A stretch of 64,000 nucleotides of DNA from Jejubacter sp036620675 (GTDB lineage: Bacteria > Pseudomonadota > Gammaproteobacteria > Enterobacterales > Enterobacteriaceae): the NCBI GenBank assembly GCA_036620675.1, contig JAZHEE010000002.1. One strand, 5' to 3'. Made by a program: the position numbers and the translations under genes. Numbering within the stretch: position 1 is the stretch's first letter; each line of letters begins with the position of its first letter. Positions 57,409-64,000 of the stretch are shown here, in pieces. A model generated the notes under the pieces. It saw nothing but the letters and a program-made list of their open reading frames with translations. It was not told the origin of the DNA and made no database searches.

Positions 57409-57702
57409 TTACCCCTCAATATCAGTCAGCTTTTTCACTTCCAGTTTTTCGAGCTTGCCGCCTAACTCCGCCAGGAAGTCGTCGTGGTAGGGCATCGCCA
57501 TATGCTCCTCCAGCGCCTGGGCCGACTTCCAGCGCTCAAGAAACACGAAGTGGCCGGGGTTGTCTTGCTCTTCATGCAGATCGTACTGAATACAGCCCGG
57601 CTCGCTGCGGCTGGGTTTCAGCATTGCCCTGGTCGCTTTGCCGACCGCCTCGCGATACTCTGGTTTTGCCACGATCAGGGCCACAACTTTGACTTCGCTC
57701 AT
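57409..57702 (-). CDS. Antibiotic biosynthesis monooxygenase (ABM) domain protein
   Basis: A 97-residue single-domain protein of the dimeric alpha-beta barrel ABM family (YgiN-like), often annotated as putative quinol monooxygenase. VVALIVAKPEYREAV opens it; EPGCIQYDLHEEQDNPGHFVFLERW is the family core with the conserved E-P-G-C, and HMAMPYHDDFLAEL the last helix. The ATG at 57702 follows AGGAG. Substrate unknown. It sits between plaP (convergent) and sbcB (same strand), in the place where K-12 has yeeD-yeeE. Confidence 0.82.
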   Translation of the reverse strand: MSEVKVVALIVAKPEYREAVGKATRAMLKPSRSEPGCIQYDLHEEQDNPGHFVFLERWKSAQALEEHMAMPYHDDFLAELGGKLEKLEVKKLTDIEG

Positions 57703-57756
57703 TCTTATACTCCTGTCAGGTATCAAGAAGGACTCAGTCATAAGCGTAGCCGCTTT

Positions 57757-59184
57757 TTATCCGGCCAGCTCTTCAACGTACTGCCACAGCGCCTTCAGCA
57801 GGTTCTGTTTATCGGTATCGCCATCGTGCTGTTGCCATAGTTCCTGAAGGTGTGTGGCGTAGCCTTGCAGCGCTTCAGGGGTGAAGATTTCCCGGCGGTG
57901 TTCCAGCCAGCGCAGCTGTTCCGCTTCATCCAGAGTTCCCGGGAAATTGCGGGCCCGGTAATTAAACATCAGTTTCTCGATACGCGGATCGGCAAAGGTA
58001 ATATCCAGGGCCGGCAGATTTTGCGGCGCGGTTTCACGCACGATAGCCATTGCGGTGCGATCGGCATCGCTGAAAAAACCGTCGTACAGCTGTGCGTCTA
58101 CATTGCTTTGGGGCGGAAACGGTGGCGCTTCGGCGAACAGCGCCACCACCTTTTCACGCACCTGCGGCGAGGCGCGCAGGGTTTTCAGGTTGTCCAGACA
58201 CTGCTGACGGTTAATGCCCAGACGTTCAGCGTCTTCGGGGCGCAGCGTACTGCCTGGCGCCAGTACCGGACACTTATTCAGGTGCACCAGCTTTACCGGC
58301 ACTGGCGATACATCGCCCAGCTCGGCTTTTGGTGTGTAGAGGCGTTCGCGCAGGGTGTCGACATCTAACTCCAGCAGCGGCGCGATGTCGCCGGCCAGAT
58401 CCACCATAATCACCGCATTGCGGTTATCGGGATGCCAGGCCAGCGGCGCGACCCAACTGGTGTTGCCGCGCCAGGCACCGAACATGCCGGAAACGTGAAC
58501 CAGCGGTTTCATTTGAGGGATATCGATCAGGGTCGCCAGCTTGCGCTTATTGCGGTGACTGTACAGGTAGTCGAACAGCCGCGGCTGGCGACTTTTTACC
58601 AGTTTCGCCATAGCGATGGTGGCATAAACGTCTGCCATCGCGTCGTGCGCGTTGGCGTGCTCTACTCCGTTGGCGGCGGTCAGATGTTCCAGCCGGAAGC
58701 TCGGCAGACCGTCGTCGTTTTCCGGCCAGATGATGCCATCCGGGCGCAGGGCATAGCAGGCGCGCATTACATCCAGTAGATCCCAGCGTGAGTTGTTGTG
58801 CTGCCAGCTCCAGGCGTAGGGATCGAAGAAGTTGCGATAGAAGATATTGCGGGTGACTTCATCGTCGAAGCGTATGTTGTTATAGCCCAGCACGCAGGTG
58901 TTCGGCACGGTGAAAAGAGAGTGGATGCGCTGCGCAAATTGTGCTTCGTTATCGCCACGCGTCAGCGCCTGTTGGGGCGTAATCCCGGTGATCAGCACCG
59001 CTTCCGGCGTCGGCAGATAGTCGTCCGCCGGTTTACAGTAAAAAACCTCCGGCTCGCCGATAATATTGAACTGCGCGTCGGTACGGATAGCGGCGAACTG
59101 TGCCGGGCGATCCAGCGCCGGATGGGTGCCGAAGGTTTCATAGTCATGAAAAAGGAAGGTTGGCTGCTCGGCTTTTTTATCCAC
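57757..59184 (-). CDS. sbcB: Exodeoxyribonuclease I SbcB
   Basis: A 3'-5' single-strand exonuclease (ExoI) in mismatch repair and recombination, and a partner of SSB. It has 475 residues, as in E. coli, with start GTG at 59184 (MDKKAEQPTF) behind AGGAG. The DEDD motifs are visible: Asp14 and Glu16 in FHDYETFG, the Asp in GYNNIRFDDEVTR, and His and Asp in NAHDAMADVYATI. The SH3-like and C-terminal helical domains follow. No ATG exists at the position required by the family; upstream in-frame codons give unrelated residues. Confidence 0.95.
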   Translation of the reverse strand: MDKKAEQPTFLFHDYETFGTHPALDRPAQFAAIRTDAQFNIIGEPEVFYCKPADDYLPTPEAVLITGITPQQALTRGDNEAQFAQRIHSLFTVPNTCVLGYNNIRFDDEVTRNIFYRNFFDPYAWSWQHNNSRWDLLDVMRACYALRPDGIIWPENDDGLPSFRLEHLTAANGVEHANAHDAMADVYATIAMAKLVKSRQPRLFDYLYSHRNKRKLATLIDIPQMKPLVHVSGMFGAWRGNTSWVAPLAWHPDNRNAVIMVDLAGDIAPLLELDVDTLRERLYTPKAELGDVSPVPVKLVHLNKCPVLAPGSTLRPEDAERLGINRQQCLDNLKTLRASPQVREKVVALFAEAPPFPPQSNVDAQLYDGFFSDADRTAMAIVRETAPQNLPALDITFADPRIEKLMFNYRARNFPGTLDEAEQLRWLEHRREIFTPEALQGYATHLQELWQQHDGDTDKQNLLKALWQYVEELAG

Positions 59185-59407
59185 GGTATCGCTATGCTCC
59201 TGGGGGTACGCGGCTGAAATCAGACTGGAGTATGGTAAACCAGATCTCACCGCAACCGAAACCGTCGCGGCAGCAATAGCGCTATTTATTCCGCCTGGCT
59301 AAATCCAAACCAGGAATCGACGGATAATGCCCTGGGTACCGTGAAATTGTGAAACGGCTGTGCCAGGATAGATGCTGAGTGAAATTGGGCCTGCGAGGGG
59401 GAGCGTG

Positions 59408-60412
59408 ATGCGGGATTATCGACTGGATAGCATTAAAGCATCCCTTATTTTTCTGGTGGTCTTTGGTCATATTATCGAAGCCGCAGCCCCTGATTCACCG
59501 CTGCTGTCCCGCATTTACGATTTCCTGTATCTGTTCCATATGCCGGCGTTTATCTTCCTGAATGGCTATGTGAGCAAAGAACGCTTTTCGGTTAATTATC
59601 AGACAATTTTCTATAAGCTGATAATTCCGTTTGTTGCGCTCAGTTTGCTCTATGAACTGGCCGAATTGATTATTTATCGTGATGTATCCAGCTATATTAA
59701 AAACGGCGCGCCAAACTGGATACTGTGGTATCTGTATAGCCTTATTTTCTGGAAGTTGTTAACGCCTTTATTTATGCGGTTACGTTTTGCGCTTGGCATC
59801 TCCGTTGCTGTATCGGTGGCTGTCTCTTTTGTCGACTTCGACGGTTACGTGTTCGGCATTATGCGAACCCTGGTCTTCTTTCCGTTTTATATTGCCGGCG
59901 TGCAGGCCGCGGCCTCTTCACGTCTGCGGCTGGAGAACTTCTTCAACCTGAAAGCCGCCTGTGCGGGCGCGTTGATACTGTTGCTGAGTTATCTGTTCGG
60001 CGACCGGTTTGGCACCGCGCTGCTGTACGGCAGTAGCGCTTTCCCGGCGCTGGACGAGGGGTTACGCGAAGCCGCGATAATGCGGATGGGTCATTATCTG
60101 CTGGCCGGACTGTGCATCTACGCCTTTTGCGCCCTGACGTGGTGGCTGCGACCGCTGGCGAAAATTGGCACCCGTACGTTATTTATCTACGCCCTGCACG
60201 GTCTGGTGGTGAAATATCTGCTGTGGGGTGCTGTTCAGAAACTTAGTATGTCCTGGCAGGTCGCACTGGCTGCACTGGTGGCCGCAACGGTGCTGACCTG
60301 GCTGCTGTCGCGCGATGGCGTAAAACGGCTGGTGGATGGCTGGATAGCGCTGGTGGGGTTGGTTCTGGCCCCGCGGGAAAGAGCGCGCGGCCAGAAGGAA
60401 GCAAAAGGATAA
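59408..60412 (+). CDS. Membrane acyltransferase (acyltransferase 3 family)
   Basis: A 334-residue integral membrane protein of the acyltransferase 3 group (OafA/NolL/WecH-like) with about ten membrane segments. The N-terminal RDYRLDSIKASLIFLVVFGH carries the conserved Arg-x-x-x-Asp and the His of the motif at the end of helix one, and FHMPAFIFLNGY is the second hallmark. Such enzymes O-acetylate or succinylate extracytoplasmic sugars. Given the polysaccharide-rich locus, O-antigen or another glycan could be the target, but this is inference. The ATG at 59408 follows GGGGGAG. Not present here in K-12. Confidence 0.85.
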   Translation: MRDYRLDSIKASLIFLVVFGHIIEAAAPDSPLLSRIYDFLYLFHMPAFIFLNGYVSKERFSVNYQTIFYKLIIPFVALSLLYELAELIIYRDVSSYIKNGAPNWILWYLYSLIFWKLLTPLFMRLRFALGISVAVSVAVSFVDFDGYVFGIMRTLVFFPFYIAGVQAAASSRLRLENFFNLKAACAGALILLLSYLFGDRFGTALLYGSSAFPALDEGLREAAIMRMGHYLLAGLCIYAFCALTWWLRPLAKIGTRTLFIYALHGLVVKYLLWGAVQKLSMSWQVALAALVAATVLTWLLSRDGVKRLVDGWIALVGLVLAPRERARGQKEAKG

Positions 60413-60414
60413 GA

Positions 60415-60690
60415 TTATTTGTTCAGTTTGCTGGTGGGCGTTATTTCTGCTGCGGTATTGTTAATCAGAACCACCTGATAATCTTCGCGCTCGAAACTGA
60501 ATGTTTTGGGTTTACGATTTAAATAAGTCAGCACTTCCAGTTCATTTTTGGAATAAGACTTATCGGGATTTCCGAGCTTTGAGATTATTTGCTGTTTGGA
60601 CATTCCGGTATCAATATCAGAGATCTTTCCGGCAGAGGAGCATGCACAAAGCGCCAAAGCGCAGGCCGTAATGGCAATTTTTTTAATCAT
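60415..60690 (-). CDS. Small lipoprotein, SmpA/OmlA (BamE)-like
   Basis: A 91-residue lipoprotein. The signal peptide runs MIKKIAITACALALCAC with the lipobox LCAC and lipidated Cys17. Residues after it (SDIDTGMSKQQIISKLGNPDKS) match the short helix-helix pattern of SmpA/OmlA-type domains, where a mostly invariant Gly-x-Pro begins the beta sheet. The ATG at 60690 follows AGGAA; a longer in-frame reading upstream is not lipoprotein-like. It ends two bases from the acyltransferase stop (convergent). Role unknown. Confidence 0.75.
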   Translation of the reverse strand: MIKKIAITACALALCACSSAGKISDIDTGMSKQQIISKLGNPDKSYSKNELEVLTYLNRKPKTFSFEREDYQVVLINNTAAEITPTSKLNK

Positions 60691-61067
60691 TGGTATTCCT
60701 GTCGTTATCGCTACTTCTACAACGGACATCAATATACAACAAACAACCGGCGAATTTGTGGCCATTTGTGCATCATCAGGTTGGTTATTATGCCACTTTA
60801 TGTAACACGCCGCTTGTTATTTTATGGCAACAAAACGCTGAAATAACACTTCCGGTAGGGTTTTAAGTATATGGCGATCGTTCAATAATTCCGGATAACG
60901 CGCTGAGTGACTAACCATATTGTACGTATCTCGCCTACTATCTTTGCCGCCTTACCGCCAGTAACCGTTGAATTTTTAGACTGCTGTCATACTTTCTTGC
61001 AATTTGCCGCTGCACCGTAATACGAAGTTCCGTAAAACAGGCGACGTTTTTTGTAGTCACTGAGGAC
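60691..61067. other. Divergent lipoprotein/dacD intergenic region
   Basis: 377 bases with no gene. It must hold promoters for the lipoprotein (minus) and dacD (plus). TATATT on the minus strand near 60731-60736 is a weak -10 candidate. GAGGAC precedes dacD. I see no clear operator or RNA structure. Confidence 0.4.
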
Positions 61068-62234
61068 ATGCCGTTGAAATTCCGCCTTATTCTTGCTGCT
61101 TCTTTTGTTTCCTGCTGCGTTCAGTCCGCCACGGCAGCGGAGGCGCCGGCACAGCCGCTGCCGCCACAAATCCAGGCCGGTTCCTGGGTATTGATGGATT
61201 ACACTACCGGTCAGGTGCTGACTTCCGGTAATCCCCACCAGCAGCGTAATCCCGCCAGCCTGACCAAACTGATGACCGGCTATGTGGTGGATCGCGCTAT
61301 CGATAGTCAGCGTATTTCTCCGGATGATGTGGTTACCGTTGGTAAAGACGCCTGGGCCCAGGGGAATCCGGTGTTTAATGGCTCCTCTCTGATGTTTCTT
61401 AAACCCGGCGATAAAGTGACGGTACGCGATCTCAGCCGCGGTCTGATTGTCGATTCCGGCAATGATGCCTGCGTGGCGCTGGCCGACCACGTCGCCGGCG
61501 GCGAACAGCAGTTCGTGCGGATGATGAATGACTATGTTCAAAAGTTGGGACTCAACGATACTCACTTCGAAACCGTACACGGGCTGGATGCCCCGGGTCA
61601 GCACAGTTCGGCGTGGGACCTGGCCCTGCTATCGCGGGCGATTATCCACGGAGAACCGGAGTTTTATCATATGTACAGCGAGAAAAGCCTGACCTGGAAC
61701 GGCATCACGCAGTACAACCGTAATGGGTTGTTATGGGATAAATCGCTGAAGGTGGATGGACTGAAAACCGGCCATACCTCAGGAGCGGGTTTTAATATTA
61801 TCGCTTCCAGCGTAGATGGACACCGTCGGCTGATTGCCGTTGTGATGGGCGCCGACAGCTCGAAAGGGCGCGAAGAGCAGGCCCGCAAACTGTTGCACTG
61901 GGGCCAGGATAATTTCGATACGGTTCGGGTAATGCAAAGCGGCAACCAGGTGGGTAAGGAGCGCGTCTGGTACGGCGATAAAGAGAAGATCGGCGTGGGG
62001 CCGGATCGTGATTTCTGGATGGCGCTGCCGAAAAGCCAGGTTTCCGGCATTAAAGCGAAGTACGTGCTGGATACGCCGACGCTGGAAGCGCCAATCAAGG
62101 CTCACCAGCAGATTGGCGACATTGAACTTTATAACGGCGATAAAGAGGTAGCCAGAATGCCTCTGGTGACGCTGGAAGCGGTAAATAAGGGCGGCCTGTT
62201 TTCACGCATTAGCGACTGGTTCCGTAAACCCTGA
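61068..62234 (+). CDS. dacD: D-alanyl-D-alanine carboxypeptidase DacD (PBP6b)
   Basis: A low-molecular-weight penicillin-binding protein of 388 residues, as in E. coli, that removes the terminal D-Ala from peptidoglycan pentapeptides. The signal peptide is about 24 residues (ending ATAA). Catalytic motifs are intact: Ser64-x-x-Lys67 (SLTK), Ser130-Gly-Asn (SGN), Lys233-Thr-Gly (KTG). The C-terminal amphipathic membrane anchor is FSRISDWFRKP. GAGGAC precedes the ATG. Confidence 0.96.
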   Translation: MPLKFRLILAASFVSCCVQSATAAEAPAQPLPPQIQAGSWVLMDYTTGQVLTSGNPHQQRNPASLTKLMTGYVVDRAIDSQRISPDDVVTVGKDAWAQGNPVFNGSSLMFLKPGDKVTVRDLSRGLIVDSGNDACVALADHVAGGEQQFVRMMNDYVQKLGLNDTHFETVHGLDAPGQHSSAWDLALLSRAIIHGEPEFYHMYSEKSLTWNGITQYNRNGLLWDKSLKVDGLKTGHTSGAGFNIIASSVDGHRRLIAVVMGADSSKGREEQARKLLHWGQDNFDTVRVMQSGNQVGKERVWYGDKEKIGVGPDRDFWMALPKSQVSGIKAKYVLDTPTLEAPIKAHQQIGDIELYNGDKEVARMPLVTLEAVNKGGLFSRISDWFRKP

Positions 62235-62250
62235 TTCGGATTGCCTTATC

Positions 62251-62270
62251 GGGCGGGATTCTTCCCGCCC
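62251..62270 (+). terminator. Hairpin after dacD
   Basis: GGGCGGGA and TCCCGCCC around a TTCT loop, 16 bases after the stop. The following T run is weak (ATATTGCTTCT). Confidence 0.6.
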
Positions 62271-62416
62271 ATATTGCTTCTGGCTTTTCTTCTGTCTGCT
62301 TTTTCACCACTATTATGGAATCGGCATCACAGGATGCCATTGGTCTGTCTTGCACGCTATTTTGGACTCTGATATTGATCTGTATAAATTTACAGTGGTG
62401 ATATATGGAGGCTATT

Positions 62417-62890
62417 ATGCAGTATCAAATTCAACAGGTTGCAGAACGTACGCTGGCGGGATTTCATCTGGTCGGCCCCTGGGAAAAGACGGTGCCGAAG
62501 GGCTTTGAACAGCTCCAGGCCTGGGTTGCCACCAGGCAGTTAGTCCCCAGGGAGTGGATCGCAGTTTACTTTGGTAACCCGGAGCTCACGCCGCCGGAAG
62601 CGCTACGCTGCGATACCATGATATCGGTTGAGCCAGCGTTTGAGGTGCCGCCCAATAGCGAAGGGGTGACTAAAACCCGGCTGGCGGCGGGCCTGTTTGC
62701 CGTGGCCAGGGTACAGGTCGCGGATGGTGATTTTAGCATGCCATGGCTTAACTTCTTCACGGCGGTTTCTGGTGATGGAGCGCATTCGCTCAGAGAAGGG
62801 CCGGTGTTTGAAATTTATCTTAGCGACGGAAGCAATGGCGTATGGGATATCGAAATGTATATTCCGGTTGCGGTAACGCAGGCGGAATAA
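62417..62890 (+). CDS. sbmC: DNA gyrase inhibitor SbmC (GyrI, YeeB)
   Basis: A 157-residue GyrI-like small-molecule-binding domain protein, the same length as E. coli SbmC, which binds and inhibits DNA gyrase and protects cells from microcin B17. RTLAGFHLVGPWEKTVPKGFEQL near the N terminus and FEIYLSDGSNGVWDIEMYIPV at the end are diagnostic. The ATG at 62417 (MQYQIQQ) follows GGAGG; the ATG at 62405 lies before that site. In E. coli sbmC is SOS-induced; I did not see a clear LexA box here. Confidence 0.93.
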   Translation: MQYQIQQVAERTLAGFHLVGPWEKTVPKGFEQLQAWVATRQLVPREWIAVYFGNPELTPPEALRCDTMISVEPAFEVPPNSEGVTKTRLAAGLFAVARVQVADGDFSMPWLNFFTAVSGDGAHSLREGPVFEIYLSDGSNGVWDIEMYIPVAVTQAE

Positions 62891-62912
62891 AGAGGGGAGC
62901 CGAAGCTCCCCG
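62882..62912 (-). terminator. Terminator for the cytochrome c gene
   Basis: On the minus strand GGGGAGC-TTCG-GCTCCCC, a UUCG tetraloop hairpin, is followed by TCTTTATT. It lies 9 bases beyond the cytochrome gene stop, in the convergent gap with sbmC. Confidence 0.8.
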
Positions 62913-62920
62913 GGGCGGTA

Positions 62921-64000
62921 TTATTCTTTCAGCTTTTCGCGCATCTTCTGAACGTCGCTGGCGCTAACGGCGGGCGCCGCGTTGCCCCAGCTGTTGCGAA
63001 CGTAAGTCAGCACGTCGGCAATTTGGCTGTCGGTCATGGTAGCTGCGAAAGCCGGCATAGCTGGTGCGGTTGGGCGATGCGGCGTATCCACGCCGCGGCT
63101 GCCGGCCAGTACAACGCGCATTAAAGAAACCGGCTCTTTGGCGTTGATAAGCGGGCTGTCCGCCAGTTGCGGGAAGATATGCTGTACGCCTTTGCCGGAA
63201 GAAGTATGGCACGCGGAGCAGCGATCAAAGTAGATCGCTTTACCGGTGACCATCTGTGGCTCTTCAGGCTTCAGCGGGGCAGGCGGCTGTTCGTTATCCT
63301 GCTTAAGGGATTTCAGATAAACCGCCACGGCCTGCAGGTCATCATCGTTCCAGTGCTGCGAAGAATTCTTCACCTCTTCGGCCATCGGCCCGGAGGCGAT
63401 GTCGTAGCGGTTTACTCCGGTACGCAGGTAGTCCTTAATGTCCTGGACGCTCCAGCGGCCAATGCCGTCATGGTTGGCGGCGGTAATGTTGGGCGCCCAC
63501 CAGTTTTCCACTTCGGCGCCCTGCAGGAACTGGTCGTTCTTGTCACCGCCCAGCACGTTTTTAGGCGTGTGGCAGGTGCCGCAGTGGCCGAGGCCCTGCA
63601 CGATGTAGGCCCCGCGGTTCCATTCAGCAGACTTCGACATATCGGGCTGGTATTCCCCTTTGTCGAAGTTCAGCCAGTTCCAGCCAATCAGGCTGGTACG
63701 TACGCTGAACGGGAAGGGCAGCTGGTTGGTTTCAACGTGCTGCTTCACAGGCGTCAGGGTTTGCAGGTAAGCCCAAATGGCACGGTTATCCTCATCGGAA
63801 ACTTTGGTGTAGGCGGTAAAGGGCATGGCGCCATACAGTCGCTTACCGCCGTGGCCGATGCCTTCCGACATGGTGCGGCGGAAGTCGTCATAGCTCCAGT
63901 TACCGATGCCGGTCTCTTTATCCGGTGTGATATTGGCGCCGACCAGGGTACCGAACGGTGTTTTTAACGCCACTCCACCGGCGAAGGGTTTGTCGGGATC
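62921..64000 (-). CDS. Membrane-bound dehydrogenase cytochrome c subunit (5' end beyond window)
   Basis: The C-terminal 360 residues of a multiheme cytochrome c; the frame stays open to base 64000 and the start lies outside. Two CXXCH heme sites are seen: CGTCH (63569-63583) and CSACH (63207-63221). Family members have three, and the first would be just beyond the edge. GANITPDKETGIGNWS, the RGAYIVQGLGHCGTCHTPK block and MPAFAATMTDSQIADVLTYVR are typical of gluconate 2-dehydrogenase, aldehyde or alcohol dehydrogenase cytochrome subunits, which pass electrons to ubiquinone at the periplasmic membrane face. Its catalytic partners should lie to the right of the window. Confidence 0.9.
   Translation of the reverse strand, partial: DPDKPFAGGVALKTPFGTLVGANITPDKETGIGNWSYDDFRRTMSEGIGHGGKRLYGAMPFTAYTKVSDEDNRAIWAYLQTLTPVKQHVETNQLPFPFSVRTSLIGWNWLNFDKGEYQPDMSKSAEWNRGAYIVQGLGHCGTCHTPKNVLGGDKNDQFLQGAEVENWWAPNITAANHDGIGRWSVQDIKDYLRTGVNRYDIASGPMAEEVKNSSQHWNDDDLQAVAVYLKSLKQDNEQPPAPLKPEEPQMVTGKAIYFDRCSACHTSSGKGVQHIFPQLADSPLINAKEPVSLMRVVLAGSRGVDTPHRPTAPAMPAFAATMTDSQIADVLTYVRNSWGNAAPAVSASDVQKMREKLKE

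Overview
This is chromosomal DNA from an enterobacterium (family Enterobacteriaceae, genus not resolvable from sequence alone). The evidence is the familiar run yegD, alkA, udk, dcd, asmA, yegH, the complete colanic acid cluster wza to wcaM, galF, an O-antigen locus, gnd, wzz, the his operon, yeeZ, plaP, sbcB, dacD and sbmC, with protein lengths close to those of E. coli K-12. Most of the window is GC-rich. The exception is about 34.2-42.7 kb, the O-antigen locus, which is strikingly AT-rich. No tRNA, rRNA, transposase, integrase, prophage gene or CRISPR array was found.

Layout. 0-8 kb: housekeeping genes (DNA repair, pyrimidine salvage, envelope), with a 121-bp tandem duplication at the left edge and a 39-bp tandem array plus REP-like hairpins between asmA and yegH. 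8-31.6 kb: colanic acid (M-antigen) synthesis and export. An RcsAB-like box and a JUMPstart/ops element precede wza. The genes encode the Wza-Wzb-Wzc export and control machinery, glycosyltransferases and acetyltransferases, the GDP-mannose/GDP-fucose pathway (cpsB, cpsG, gmd, fcl, gmm), the initiating transferase WcaJ, the flippase WzxC, the polymerase WcaD, the pyruvyltransferase WcaK, and WcaL/WcaM. Two inverted copies of a ~125-bp palindromic repeat bracket wcaA-wcaE, and a second REP-like pair sits at the wzxC/wcaK junction.

31.8-42.7 kb: galF, a terminator, a second JUMPstart, then a strain-specific O-antigen operon. It holds rmlB, rmlA, and an isomerase, acetyltransferase and aminotransferase of the dTDP-3-acetamido-3,6-dideoxyhexose pathway (fdtA/C/B type). 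These are followed by wzx, two GT2 glycosyltransferases, wzy and a CDP-glycerol glycerophosphotransferase-like protein. The O unit therefore probably contains Fuc3NAc (or Qui3NAc) and perhaps a polyol-phosphate substituent. wzx carries an in-frame run of ten G residues, and either a one-base gain or a one-base loss would truncate the flippase at about residue 316-318. It is a candidate phase-variation switch and the most interesting single observation here.

42.7-64 kb: gnd and wzz (without the ugd that lies between them in K-12); a bidirectional terminator; the his operon on the minus strand (hisLGDCBHAFI) with its seven-histidine leader peptide and attenuator; a cupin/HTH regulator divergent from an azlCD-type branched-chain amino acid exporter pair in the place K-12 has yefM-yoeB; then yeeZ, plaP, a small monooxygenase-fold protein, sbcB, a membrane acyltransferase, a small lipoprotein, dacD, sbmC, and the 3' part of a multiheme cytochrome c gene running off the right edge.
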